Assembly: GCA_946965045.2 (NCBI GenBank)
Contig: OX337231.1
Coordinates: 620,001 to 684,000 of the forward strand
Direction: 5' to 3'
Length of the DNA stretch: 64,000 nucleotides
DNA from: Epithemia pelagica
Taxonomy: Eukaryota > Bacillariophyta > Bacillariophyceae > Surirellales > Surirellaceae
The notes beneath the pieces were generated by a model. The model was given only the letters and a program-made list of their open reading frames with translations, was not told where the DNA came from and searched no databases. The position numbers were made by a program, and so were the translations under genes. Shown here piece by piece: positions 32,268 through 42,746 of the stretch (positions within the stretch are counted from its first letter, which is position 1; every line of letters begins with the position of its first letter).

Positions 32268-33509
32268 ATGACTGAAGGCGACAGTTTTGTACCAGCCGAA
32301 CGAGAGGTCTTTTCCAAAACAGTCCCTGAGGGACCAAGATCTATGAATGCTGGAAACGATAGCCCCCTACCAGCCGAAGGCGAGATCCTTCCCATTTCAG
32401 TCGCGCATGCATCAAGATGCATGGACGATGGAAACAATTGCTCCTTGATGGATTGGCTTTCGGACGATCTGGTCCACCATTGCATTTCGTTCTGCGACAA
32501 TTCCACTTTATTGCATTCTTGTCGTCTGGTGAGTCGAAGGTTCAAGACATTGGTCCATCCTGTCATGGCAGATCGTACACGACAGAGTCTTCCTCTTCAG
32601 GTTGCTGAGAGTCCAAAGCATGAAGCTCATGAGGTTATTGCGAAGATTCATGTCCGATTAGTCAGCTGTCCTCTGGATAATCGAGCGTTGGTCAAGAACG
32701 CCATTCAAGAATTTCAAGAGTGGCACCCTTTGTCCACCTTTGCATTGGCTCTACAAAATGATTCCGATTCTACTTCTTTGGATCCCAAAACAAGAAGCTT
32801 CCCGGAAATTGAGAACAATGACGATGAAGACTCCGTCGGATTAAGCGGCGAAGTACTGAGGCGAGAAGATATGGAGGAATCGCTTTGTACAAAGGGATCC
32901 TACCATACCATGTTTCTTCAAGCAAACCCTGCAAACTACAACATCAATGATGATGGCAGTGATGACAGCGAACTCAACGATTGCAATGATGTTACTGCCA
33001 TGGTATCATTGAGAATTTCAACCCTTTTGCCATCTTTTTCATTTTCATTGCCCTGGATCCATGAACAGTTCGACCGTGCGAAAACAGAAATGAACATACC
33101 GTTCACATTTAGAGCAGAAACATCCTCTACTATTTTGCGATTCTTATCCCAGTATGTTTTGTTTGTGGCCACCGATCCAGCAAAGAACTCCGCAGAAAGC
33201 CAAGAATTAGGAGAACAAGATGATGCATCCCCTAATACAACAGGCAAAACCACTACAAGAAACTCATCCTCATCATCCAAGTCGCGTTGTGATCTTTCTT
33301 CAATCTTCAAGTCCAACGACGAGGCACGAGTTGCTTTTTTCCGCCACGAAACATTTTGCTTTGATGTTCCATTCTCGACTTGGTTGGTTCGGTCCATGAT
33401 GTTTTCTCTGTTACCTCCCGTCAACACAAGAAGGGAAACGACGACGCATCAACCACAATGGATCGAAGTGGTTGAAACCCACAATCTAATACGGCACCCC
33501 CGTGGTTAG
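32268..33509 (+). CDS. F-box protein
   Basis: 413 aa from an ATG in a strong context (GCCACCATGA). The N-terminal 60 residues contain two copies of a PAE-E-(V/I) motif (FVPAEREVF and PLPAEGEIL). An F-box-like motif follows at about 63-100: DWLSDDLVHHCISFC, TLLHSCRLVSRRFKTLVHP. F-box proteins link targets to SCF ubiquitin ligases through SKP1. The remaining 300 residues have no LRR, WD40 or Kelch repeats I can see and include an acidic segment and a Ser run, so the target-binding part is unassigned. No introns evident. Confidence 0.7.
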   Translation: MTEGDSFVPAEREVFSKTVPEGPRSMNAGNDSPLPAEGEILPISVAHASRCMDDGNNCSLMDWLSDDLVHHCISFCDNSTLLHSCRLVSRRFKTLVHPVMADRTRQSLPLQVAESPKHEAHEVIAKIHVRLVSCPLDNRALVKNAIQEFQEWHPLSTFALALQNDSDSTSLDPKTRSFPEIENNDDEDSVGLSGEVLRREDMEESLCTKGSYHTMFLQANPANYNINDDGSDDSELNDCNDVTAMVSLRISTLLPSFSFSLPWIHEQFDRAKTEMNIPFTFRAETSSTILRFLSQYVLFVATDPAKNSAESQELGEQDDASPNTTGKTTTRNSSSSSKSRCDLSSIFKSNDEARVAFFRHETFCFDVPFSTWLVRSMMFSLLPPVNTRRETTTHQPQWIEVVETHNLIRHPRG

Positions 33510-34196
33510 CGCCCATCCTGACCAACCAGAATCTCAATCTGTGACAGTACCGAGTGTCAAACGAGCAGCAAGTCATTTGTATGAGGAGACTAGGGAACGA
33601 AATCTCGTGGTATAAAAAGTGTGTGAGAGATGAGTTGTGCTCAAACGGAACGTTTGTCTCGTCGGATATCTTGATACAAGTGAGGGAAAAAGGCATCAAA
33701 TAGAATAGCTCATACCTCAAGTCCTCTTGTATTTGATATGATTCAGAATAGGTCGCCACTATTAGATGCAATTACTAGGAGTAGATGCCTCTACCTCGAA
33801 AAACGAGTGTTCCTCTTTCCACCATCGCATGGATGTAGTGTTGTTTCTGTCTAGTTTGACGAATAACTCCATGGATAGAGACATTCAAAATTCAAAGGAC
33901 GATTGATTGAAATCAAAACACTAGACCCCCCCCCCAACGGAGCCCCCATTGACATTGACATGGAAACTAGCCATGGTTCATAGCGTGGACATAGTAGTTC
34001 ATTCACGATTCACAGTTCACGGACCGTGCTAAAAAACTCAACGCAAAGATACTCTTCGCATCGATCAATACCGTCAAGGCGGCAATGAAAAAGACTCGAA
34101 GATTTTTTAGATTTCCGAATCGGTCACTCTGTTGCGACAAGTCTCGGTTTGGAGTTTCGTTGTTGGATTAACCTCTTGGGAAGAATTTGAGCAATC
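33510..34196. other. Intergenic with poly-C tract
   Basis: Holds a (C)9 run near 33926-33935 and the 5' flank of the membrane-protein gene. No gene supported. Confidence 0.4.
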
Positions 34197-35210
34197 ATGA
34201 AGAACTGGGGTGTTGTAGTTCAACTCGCATGGTTAACATGCCTCGTTGTCGGGGTTGAATCAAATTTGGCGGCTTCTAGTAGTGGTAAGATTGGCCCTCT
34301 TCCACTCATGTCGAGAAGTAGCCGTATTGGAAGATCGGTTGGGACGAATTCTGCATTCATGTTGGACAATCACAATGGATTGTCACTTGATAGCCATCCT
34401 TCCAGTTCTGCTTGTTCCGACGCGACGTGGAATGCTGTATCATCTTTGCGTGGGGGTGTGAGTGCCGAAGTGTCGGATATTGTGGTGAGTGCCTACGATT
34501 GGTGCATCAATCTAGGAGCACCCAGTGCCTTGGTGGCCGGTGCCGTGATTGCCACGATTTATGAAAATATTGGCAGTGGCGCCTTGGATGTTCGCACTCG
34601 AGATGCTCCCGTGTCTCGCTTTTTGAAGCGCCTTACTCGCGTCCTGCTCATTAGCGCCTTTTCCTTGGAAGTCTTGGCCATTTTTGTCACCACCGTGACG
34701 GGGACCATGTTGCTGAGTCGAACCCTGGACTATATGGATGAAATTGTTCCTGTGACATTGGAAACAACTCCCTTGGCCTTTTTGCGAAGCAACTTTGGAT
34801 TTGAATACTTGACGGCACGCATTGCCTTTTTGCAAGGTTTGGTGAACTGGATTACCGCCATTGCCTTGGCCCATATCATTCCCAATTCACAGACTGGATT
34901 GACGCGCAAAATGAACAAGTTTATTGGAACCTTCTTGTTGACGACTGTCTTGTTAATGTTGGCCTTTTACAACAATCACATGACCTTTTACGATAACTAT
35001 TGGGGAATGTTGACTCATTGGTTCCAGGTGACGTTGAAACGTTTTGTCTTTCACAATCCTCCTCGACCTCTCATGTATTTGATTACACCGGCCATGTTGG
35101 CCTGTCTTTACTTTGCGATTCAAACGTTCTTCTACAACACACCCGATGACCTGGAGCTCCTTGAGAGTATGACGGCCGAGGAATTGGAAGCCATTGGATA
35201 TGAACGTTAG
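34197..35210 (+). CDS. Four-helix LRGG membrane protein, intact copy
   Basis: 337 aa, uninterrupted; the reference copy for the two broken paralogues at 5601-6622 and 12293-13264. Residues 1-22 are a signal-type leader (VVQLAWLTCLVVGV). A variable Ser-rich stretch ends in SSLRGG (about 85-90), then AYDWCINLGAPSALVAGAVIATIYENIGSG. Membrane helices: VLLISAFSLEVLAIFVTTVTGTML, YLTARIAFLQGLVNWITAIALAHII, FIGTFLLTTVLLMLAFY, and a weaker one near MYLITPAMLACLYFAI. Strong inter-copy conservation in MDEIVPVT, TPLAFLRSNF, FEYLTARIAFLQGL and FYNNHMTFYDNYWGML suggests functional loops. No transporter or enzyme family recognised. Leader plus helices place it in the ER-derived or plastid membrane system. 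Confidence 0.82.
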   Translation: MKNWGVVVQLAWLTCLVVGVESNLAASSSGKIGPLPLMSRSSRIGRSVGTNSAFMLDNHNGLSLDSHPSSSACSDATWNAVSSLRGGVSAEVSDIVVSAYDWCINLGAPSALVAGAVIATIYENIGSGALDVRTRDAPVSRFLKRLTRVLLISAFSLEVLAIFVTTVTGTMLLSRTLDYMDEIVPVTLETTPLAFLRSNFGFEYLTARIAFLQGLVNWITAIALAHIIPNSQTGLTRKMNKFIGTFLLTTVLLMLAFYNNHMTFYDNYWGMLTHWFQVTLKRFVFHNPPRPLMYLITPAMLACLYFAIQTFFYNTPDDLELLESMTAEELEAIGYER

Positions 35211-35610
35211 ATCGCACGCCATGACTGCGACGATAGGGAAATGAATTGAAATTCAAGAGAAGAAGGATATTAATAGTGAAGATGTGTTAGTGTTGTTGAC
35301 ATCATTGTCTTTACTCCTAGAAATATTCCTGATGGTAGTTACCATAGCTATCATTAGGAGCCCACTATATATCGCACGTCTCGCTGGCACGCTAAGGAAC
35401 CTAACGAGTGGTGCGAGCAGATGAGATCACTCAAGACAAAACAGCAAAAAGGTTGAATATCTTCCCCACCAATTCTACTACCCAGTCCAAATCATAAAAG
35501 ACGAATTGATTTCGATCCCATTCTCATCGAATCAACACAAGTGGGCAGCAGCGAAGGGGAATCCCAATTCTACTATACTGACAAATTGACGAAACATTAC
35601 AGAGAGAATC
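35211..35610. other. Intergenic
   Basis: 400 bp between two plus-strand genes; likely holds the promoter and 5'UTR of the PI31 gene. No other feature. Confidence 0.4.
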
Positions 35611-37266
35611 ATGGAATGGGATCGAGTGTTGGAGTATATACGTGCGTGCCCTGCGCACATTGCACCGCCGAATCATCCTGCCTTGGAAGCGGCCATTCAA
35701 GGAATCGAACAAGAACGGAACCGTCAAGCCAGGGACGCCAAATTGAAGCAAAAATTTGCAGCATCGTCCAACAGTAACGACTCCGCGTTGAGCAATCCCA
35801 ACAAACGCAGTAACACTGCCTCAACGCCCAGTACGACCACCGGGTCGACTCCGACCCAATCACGCACGACTACTACCAATCCTCCCGTATTGGGATCACA
35901 CAAAATTCCCAAAACGGAGGAGCCTCAACCACCACGGTCCAGTGATACTTCCAACGACCTGGACGAAGAAGCGATGGTGGATGACTGGCACACAGTGACG
36001 GTGGTTGGAAACTCCACAGACGACAATAGTCACGATACCGGTGCCAACTCGTCCCAGACCATTGACGCCTCCAAAATGGGCGAGCCCCTCTCGAGTAATG
36101 CCACTGGTAATCATGGCGAAAATAGTTATTTGGGTCAAGTACTGGCGCAAGAAGCCATTCGTTTGGTTGCACATCACAAGGTGGAAGTCAAATCTCCCGT
36201 GGCCGCCTTGACTGCGGTGTTTCATGCAGCGCTGGTGTCGCCCTATTTGGAGTTTGTGTGCACCGGCGTTCCTCCCACCAAGGCCACGAGTGGCTTTGCG
36301 CCGCCCATTCGACCCTTGAAGGATATGTTTCTACCAAAGCAATGGGATGACAAGCCGGATTCCCAATCCCTTCGGTATCGCAAAGAAGGTTTGGGAAGCA
36401 TTGTCTTGACTGTCGCGGCATCGGATGAAGATGATGCAACCAAAGTTACCCCCAAGTCCTCGGAAAAGACAACACGTGTGCTAGTGACTTGGACGCCAAC
36501 AAATTCGACCATGTCTTCATCTGCCACGGAACCCTTGGCCACGTTTTTGTTTGAACTGGAAGACTATGTGAATTTACCGTCCTGGAATCGAGCCAGTCAA
36601 GATTCCACCATTGCCATTAATCCTTGCTTACATTTCAAATCTTTGGCAGTGCTCATGTCTCGTTGGGCGCAAACCTTGGATCTGGGACAAGATGCTTCGG
36701 AAGGAGGGAAACAAACAAACATGATGACAACAGCAGCGGACGTCCCTGCCTCCATGAATCCACCCCAATTTGATACCACTCCGCAGCCCGTCTTGCCACA
36801 GCCTACTCCTCCCATGCGTCCTGCTTCCTCACAGTTGCAGGATCCAAGTCGTCGGGAGTTTGATCGAGGTTATGAGATTCCAACTAGGCTGGATCAAGCC
36901 TTTCCAGGTCTTCAACCTGGAATGGGAGGAGGCCGAGGACAATTTTCGGACGATTTGCTTCCCGGAGGTGGAACATTGCCCTCGTTCGGTACAGTGCCTA
37001 ATTCTGGTGGTGGCGGAGGCAATTGGATAGGTCCCAATCATCCCGTCTTTGGGGGTGCCTCCTCGACCATACCTCCTGGTGGATTTTTGCAACCTCGATT
37101 TGATGTCTATGGACCACCCCCGACACAACCCGCCAATCCGCACGATCCACGCACTGGTCCCCGAAGAGGAGGAGGCCCTATCCCGCGCCCCAATGGAGGT
37201 GGTAGACCGAACGATGACCATTTGCGTCCTCCCAATGACCTGAACAACAACAACATGTTCCTATAA
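35611..37266 (+). CDS. PSMF1: PI31-like proteasome regulator
   Basis: 551 aa, single exon. The C-terminus carries the PI31 signature: Pro/Gly-rich region, NHPVFGG, IPPGGFLQPRFDVYGPP, and a final RGGG/RPNGGG-rich tail. The middle (about 165-365: LAQEAIRLVAHHKVEVKSP, AVFHAALVSPYLEFVCTG, FLFELEDYVNLPSWNR, HFKSLAVLMSRWAQTLDL) fits the FP-type N-terminal domain. PI31 modulates or shuttles the 20S/26S proteasome in cytosol and nucleus. The first 150 residues are Ser/Thr-rich with no counterpart in animal PI31, which is about 270 aa, so this protein is roughly twice as long. ATG at 35611 starts a plausible helix (WDRVLEYIRACP). Confidence 0.85.
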   Translation: MEWDRVLEYIRACPAHIAPPNHPALEAAIQGIEQERNRQARDAKLKQKFAASSNSNDSALSNPNKRSNTASTPSTTTGSTPTQSRTTTTNPPVLGSHKIPKTEEPQPPRSSDTSNDLDEEAMVDDWHTVTVVGNSTDDNSHDTGANSSQTIDASKMGEPLSSNATGNHGENSYLGQVLAQEAIRLVAHHKVEVKSPVAALTAVFHAALVSPYLEFVCTGVPPTKATSGFAPPIRPLKDMFLPKQWDDKPDSQSLRYRKEGLGSIVLTVAASDEDDATKVTPKSSEKTTRVLVTWTPTNSTMSSSATEPLATFLFELEDYVNLPSWNRASQDSTIAINPCLHFKSLAVLMSRWAQTLDLGQDASEGGKQTNMMTTAADVPASMNPPQFDTTPQPVLPQPTPPMRPASSQLQDPSRREFDRGYEIPTRLDQAFPGLQPGMGGGRGQFSDDLLPGGGTLPSFGTVPNSGGGGGNWIGPNHPVFGGASSTIPPGGFLQPRFDVYGPPPTQPANPHDPRTGPRRGGGPIPRPNGGGRPNDDHLRPPNDLNNNNMFL

Positions 37267-37841
37267 TAGGTGCAAAGGTACATCTATCGGAACGGTAGTG
37301 TTGTATTCTGCAGCTACCATGCATCATTCACCAAAGCCGGCCAAGTTATTCCTTCACCAAGAAGTACTCCGTTCTGACCACGATCTCTATTGCAGTTAAT
37401 TAGCCTCATATAGACCTTGGAGTGACTAGGAGAAGAATGAACGAATCCTACCGGCCAGATTATGCTCCGGCTATGCTATCGACGAGTACTAGCAATACCA
37501 CCGTACGTGTATTTCGCATCGTTGCCATCAATGGAAAGGAAGTCCTTGTTGATTTGGACGACGAGTGGCTTTGAAAGCTGATGGCCACCAACATAGAAAC
37601 AACCAACAAAAGGCAAATACATACGAGTTATTTGAAAAGTTTATGATCCTACGAATGAAAAAAAGAGCACATCATGACGCCTTGACCACCAAAAACGTAC
37701 AACAAGCTTGCCCTCCCTTCATGAGAAAAGGGAAATAGCAATGTAACCAAAACCATACCAGTAGATGAGAGCAGAGACACGTGTTGTCCCTCACCTTGCC
37801 AGCACCAGAACAAAATATCAGTTTACGTCCCTCCATGTGCA
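37267..37841. other. Intergenic between convergent genes
   Basis: Downstream of PI31 (+) and of the HMG-box gene (-). Contains the 45-codon ORF listed at 37437-37574. Confidence 0.4.
37437..37574 (+). CDS. Possible small protein (45 aa)
   Basis: ATG to TGA, 46 codons: MNESYRPDYAPAM, then VRVFRIVAINGKEVLVDL and DDEWL. The second half reads as two beta strands with an acidic tail and looks more protein-like than most short frames here. No homologue recognised; could be a terminal exon or chance. Confidence 0.2.
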   Translation: MNESYRPDYAPAMLSTSTSNTTVRVFRIVAINGKEVLVDLDDEWL

Positions 37842-38819
37842 TCAAGAAGAACTCTGACCAAAAAGATCCAAAAATAAGTCGGTGCATTCAGGACCCATTC
37901 GATCCACCAACTTGTCGTGGTCAATCATATGGCTTGTGGGAAAAGGGGATCCGGTCGTAGCTACACTGGTTGCGATAGAACTGAATTCTGTCTTCGTCCC
38001 GACCCATGTATTAGCTCCTTGTTTCGCCTTACACTGCCAGGAATAAACAGTCGGACTCTCCTTTGTTTCTTCATTAATAGATGCTGGTTTTTGGTCGCTG
38101 TAGTAGCTGTCCCTCATAGTACGAGTTGGTCCATGGAAGTTGTAGTAACCGGTTGCACTTGACTCTTCCTTCAGTCTTGTGACGAAGTATTCCTGGCTTT
38201 TTATCACCGGGGATAGATTGCCTCCTCCACTTTGGTGAGAACAGCTTGCGGTGGCCGAGATGAATACGGGTGCTGTTCCATAACGGGACTCCTCTGCTTC
38301 GTGTGCGATACCGTTGGACTGTGTACTCGTATCAGGCGGGACACCTGACCAGTGCCCAACAACTTCTTGATTGACGTCAACTAGTGAAGCGGGCGTTGGA
38401 GCTTGATCAAGCAACCTAGAAGACACTTTTTCTTTTCCCAAGATGCTCGCATCAAAAGAGTGTGGATCCAATGCTGGCAAATCAGTGGAATTAATACTCA
38501 TAGTTGTTGACTGTTCATTCACTACCCTCGAAGCGGATGACGCTTTCCAAGTATCTAGTACTGCTCCTGCACTATGAACTCGACCAGCAACAGGTGATTC
38601 ATTACAGTCGCTTGCATTATTCTCTTCTTTTGGTGCAAACGAGTCGCTCCGTTCGTGGTTCCTTACCCTTGCAGATATCTCGTTCGGCGCAGCTTGCGCT
38701 TTCTTCATAGCTTTTTTCGCTCTCCTCCACTGTGCCATTTCATTAGCACGTCTAAGCTTCTCGTGTTTAGCTAGCTTTTCGTATTTTGCCTCTTCCGCAC
38801 TACTGATGTTCTTCCACAT
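37842..38819 (-). CDS. HMG-box-like protein (N-terminally truncated box)
   Basis: 325 aa from ATG 38819. Residues 1-32 (MWKNISSAEEAKYEKLAKHEK...NEMAQW) match the second half of an HMG box (helix II end plus helix III). The preceding in-frame codons (EVEDPARHVAA) continue helix II back to a TAG, but the first helix (the usual PKRP..AY.LF part) is missing within 300 bp upstream. Either an upstream exon was not found or the box is truncated and may not bind DNA. The rest is Ser-rich and disordered with a basic patch (WRRAKKAMKKAQ). Likely nuclear if functional. Confidence 0.6.
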   Translation of the reverse strand: MWKNISSAEEAKYEKLAKHEKLRRANEMAQWRRAKKAMKKAQAAPNEISARVRNHERSDSFAPKEENNASDCNESPVAGRVHSAGAVLDTWKASSASRVVNEQSTTMSINSTDLPALDPHSFDASILGKEKVSSRLLDQAPTPASLVDVNQEVVGHWSGVPPDTSTQSNGIAHEAEESRYGTAPVFISATASCSHQSGGGNLSPVIKSQEYFVTRLKEESSATGYYNFHGPTRTMRDSYYSDQKPASINEETKESPTVYSWQCKAKQGANTWVGTKTEFSSIATSVATTGSPFPTSHMIDHDKLVDRMGPECTDLFLDLFGQSSS

Positions 38820-40481
38820 TGCCGCCACATGCCGAGCTGGATCCTCTACCTCTAGCCTCTAGCTCCTAACTCCAAAAATGAATAAACGATGAATTATTAT
38901 CTGCCTGCCATTCGGAAGCAGAAAACGGTTATGGTTTTTCTATATATTTTGGTGTCATGAGTTATGAGGATGAATTCGAAAGACAACGTAAAAGGTAAAA
39001 GGCCAAAAGAATAAAAACAAACCTTTGCACTTGCAACTTACACGTGCCTTGACGCTTGACCCTTGACACTTACACCTGAGCACTGAGCAATCCACGGTCC
39101 TCAATCCTCTGTGGCTCATGCCTCATGCTGCTTGATGATTGGCCCATCCAGTCAGCCGTAATCATGCCATTTTTTTGTTTGCGTCCTTCGTCAGTGGATG
39201 ATCGTTGGATGTTCTGAGGAAGCTGGAAACGGTACTGGTAAGCGGGATCCTAATGTTTTATACTGTTCTGTAGAGCTGACTGATGCAAGATATACGAGTT
39301 GCGAGTTGCGCTCGTATGTGAGATGTGAAGTTGAACGAGATGATAAATAATAATATTCATGACCGACGTGGGCGAGAAGTGGACCTGATTCCTGATTTCC
39401 TTGGAGCTTACTGAGAATAATGAGGAACATGAAAAACTAATAATCACCGCAACATCATAATATCACCTTACTCGTATCCTATAATATAGACTGGCATTGG
39501 TATGGATTTTGCCTTGCGCCTCACAACACAGAAAGCAACACCAAAGACCAAAGACCATTCCATCAGGATAGATGACAGGGGGGTGTAAGCTGTAACCCAT
39601 GGAGTTTGGAGACTACTCCTAATACGAGTATGCACATAATGCAGCATAAATTCCAACGTGTTCTGCGTAGGGCTAGCTCGATTCTCCGGATTCTCGTGTT
39701 CGATGAATATCCTCGTCGTCTCTCCTGTCATCTTTTAGAGTAGCGGAATTTATCTCTGGGGGACCCGACAACTTTGCTTTTTGTTTCCTCGGAACTGCTC
39801 TTGCTTTGGGACTATTGGTTGCAACTTACGCACTTGCTTGGAAGCAAGCCTCGGACTTGCCTTTCTTCTGGACCTTTCGTGGTTGGTCATTTGAGTGGCG
39901 GTGGGCGTGGCTCGGTACATCCATACACTACAAGACTTCACGGCTCTCGCACAAATTCCAGCCGACGCCAAGTAGTGCTGTCAGATGGGATGGGAAGCAC
40001 GGTCGTCACTGTTATTTCATGAAACTATGAACCGTGCTTGGTCCCGTCACTCCCCGGGATTAGAAACCGACACATAGGTCTGGTAGCAGGGCTAGCAAAT
40101 CTAAAACATAGGGGTAGCCCGGAAACCACGCCATACGTCGCACTCTTTGAAATGTAAAGTTAGAGAGCCATTCTGCTCGAGCATGATGCGGTGGTCAATG
40201 AATCGATGAGGGGATTGCTTTCATTGCCAATGGCACTCCCAAAGTTCGCGATCGTGTCCGATGCGTCGTTGGGGGTGGCGACTGGTGACCCGAAAACCGC
40301 GATTGACCAACAGATCCAACAACCCGCCGTATGTCTGCCCTTCCTCCGAAGAATTGAAGGAATGTTGTCGCGGCCACAAACACAAGCTTCATCATTTGAT
40401 CGGCGTATCAGTATCAACTATGATCCCTCCAGGCCATGATCCCCAAGAAAAACTGAAAGCTGGCTTGTTGAAACCAGAATG
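38820..40481. other. Intergenic; right part is duplicated flank
   Basis: No gene supported from 38820 to about 40280. From about 40300 (TCTGCCCTTCCTCCGAAGAATTG, CGCGGCCACAAACAC) it matches 43480-43540 upstream of the NIFK-like gene, so the duplication behind the pseudogene at 40482-41474 begins here. Confidence 0.5.
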
Positions 40482-41474
40482 GCGGATTTTACATGCGTAG
40501 CTCGAATGGATTGACGAAAACGCTCGTGAGCCACATGTTTCTTCATGGCGGTGTGGAGCCATAGAAAGCTCGCGTAAGATTTCTTTGCAAACCAGTTTTC
40601 GTTCTCGGTTGCCATCTTTGACGAGCGAGTCAACCACAGACTTTGAACTGTCATCATGTATGAATGCGCCAGACGAACTCGTACACAAGGTATCCAGGGT
40701 TGCTGAAGAACCCCAGTTCAGGACTTGAAACGTTGGATTGGCATTGACTTTCGTTGAGATGTCACGAGCATGCTTTTGGACAAGAGGACAATGGAATTCT
40801 CTTCCTAATACAATATGGCATACGAACCTCCTTGGATCTGACCTTTCAGTCCAATGTTTCATGAGGTCAGACGATCGTCGCAGTACGAAGGTTATGAAAA
40901 GGTATCATCTGTCGTCGTCCACCAGCAGAGAGGAGGAGGGTTATAGTACAGCAGCCAACAAGAGCAGCAGCAGCACCCAAACGAAAAGGCGAAAACGTGG
41001 AAACAAGGTTGATTCGAGGCAAAACAAGCAGGGTCTCCTGTACATTGGCCATTTCGGAATGAGTTTCAAGAGGCCGAAGTGGCCAAGTTCTTGTCTCAGT
41101 TTGGAAAGTTGCTCCGATTGCATTTGTCTCGATCCAATCGAACGAAAGCGCGTGACACCTTGACAGCCGTGACGCAGAAACTTGTCCAACGGGAACGACG
41201 GAAACGCAAGGCCCTGCATGATATGGGCATTGACTATGACTTTCCTGGATACCAGGCTACCTTGAAAGAATCCATGGGATATGCCCCTGAAAAGCTTGCA
41301 TTGACGACGATGACAAGGAGCATTCGAGGAAGAAGGCAGGAAGAAGGTGCACCAAAGTCAGTATTGCTGATTGAAGGATGTACTGAAAAACGGCAGTGGA
41401 TCCTAGAGAAATCTCATTGCACAAGGTGGAAAAGCCAACTCCGATTTGGAAGCATTGAAAACATGAAAAGTTGA
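40482..41474 (+). pseudogene. Partial duplicate of the NIFK/Nop15-like RRM gene
   Basis: Copy of 43621-45147 retaining its 5' flank, exon 1 remnant (ATGGCGGATTT at 40482), intron sequence (CTTGGATCTGACC) and exon 2, so it arose by DNA duplication, not retroposition. Exon 2 starts as in the parent (KRRKRGNKVDSRQNKQGLLYIGH), then shifts frame near 41060. The RRM is cut: from LSRSNRT it jumps straight to KARDTLTAVTQKL, losing about 63 codons that hold RNP1 and the rest of the fold. The C-terminal region (RRKRKALHDMGIDYDFPGYQ) is still recognisable, then drifts and stops early. Non-functional as an RRM protein. Confidence 0.85.
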
Positions 41475-42746
41475 AGAACCTCAGAAGCCTTGCCGACAGG
41501 CACCACCCAATAAAGCAGGGAAACGTGAGATCGCTGCAAAGTCAGATTCGATCCAGTGTTCCGAGTGCCACGACCAGGAACTTCTTTCTGCAGCAGAAGA
41601 CATCCAAAGCATTGTTTCACAAGGGTAGAACCGCCGATTTGGTTTTTGCCAGGACGCTATTTTCATTTTCCAAGGCACGATTCTCCTAGCTGTTCATGGG
41701 GCCGTTGTCTGTCACCAGATGATCCTCCTTACTCCAAACTACCTCCACATTGGTCGGGACACAATGCAACAATTCCAAACAAATATGAACATCGTTATGG
41801 GCATCCAGACTCATCCAATCTCTTTATCGTCTGACCTCCATGAACAATAGTCACCAGAACCCAAAGGCTGGTCTGGGATTTGACACGGAGGATTCATTCA
41901 CTGTCGACTGCATTCAATTTTACATTTCTAGTGGTCATTCGAGATAGCGCGCCCCAGCAAAACCTCTCTCTATGGACGGCGGTACCTTTCCTCCCTTCCT
42001 TACCTCGGGAGGTAACGCTGAAGAATCGAAAAATATACAATTGTTCAACTTATGCTTGAGGCAGCCACAGACGAAAAGTCATCGAATGCATTGTCGACTG
42101 ACGCATACTCTCAAAATAAAGCCGAGACGGTCGGGACGAGTGTTGCAACGACACGGAAAACGGTAGAATCCTTGGAGAAAACAAGACAATCCCAAGATCT
42201 CTTGGCTGTGTGCGCCTTGCTTCAAAGACAACATGACTTTCTCAAGCAAAACGCTGCAAATATGGAGAGATGGTGCCACGACAACCTTACAGAGGAAGAG
42301 TTCGCGGGACGAGACGGCTCGTCACGGCCGCACCACCAGACGGTCCCGTACCAAATCGTTGTCGGCTGCTGCTTGGAAGTCGCTTGGCATCCCATACAGG
42401 TTACCCTAACAATGGCCAACTCAACCATTGCTTTCGGCCGAGCGATTGCGGTTTGTCTATATATATATCATGAGGTAGTAAGTATACTGCGGGAGTCATC
42501 CTTGGTCTTTCTCTCTCCCGCACGCACCTCGCGCCATGTGGCTGATACGATTTGAGTTCTGAACGGCCTTTGGACATGGTATTGCGCTATTCCCAACGAC
42601 ACTTGCCTCGAAGGTTGTAAGAGTGGATGATGTATTCAAAACGAGAGATCGTTCGCTACGTAGGCATGCTCCATAATGCGGTTGACACTGCACAAAGAGA
42701 TTTGTTATTATGGTCCCCATTATAGTCTTGACCCACTTTTTGGTAC
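41475..42746. other. Gene-poor interval with two doubtful frames
   Basis: A plus-strand open frame at about 41660-41845 (FIFQGTILLAVHGAVVCHQM...) looks hydrophobic and protein-like but has no upstream start. The ORF at 42052-42555 is listed separately. Nothing else supported. Confidence 0.35.
42052..42555 (+). CDS. Hypothetical protein, doubtful
   Basis: 167 codons from ATG. The N-terminal half (about 1-95) looks like a real helical protein (RQSQDLLAVCALLQRQHDFL, NAANMERWCHDNLTEEEF). The second half is less convincing and may be out-of-frame sequence or an unspliced intron. No domain, leader or homologue recognised. Confidence 0.3.
   Translation: MLEAATDEKSSNALSTDAYSQNKAETVGTSVATTRKTVESLEKTRQSQDLLAVCALLQRQHDFLKQNAANMERWCHDNLTEEEFAGRDGSSRPHHQTVPYQIVVGCCLEVAWHPIQVTLTMANSTIAFGRAIAVCLYIYHEVVSILRESSLVFLSPARTSRHVADTI

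Noticed and set aside
39750-40022. Opposed 73- and 82-codon frames
   Set aside because: No family features on either strand and no splice context.
40392-40862. 156-codon minus-strand open frame
   Set aside because: Lies antisense over exon 1 and intron remnants of the NIFK-like duplicate; the similarity to another antisense frame near 43600 is explained by the duplication.
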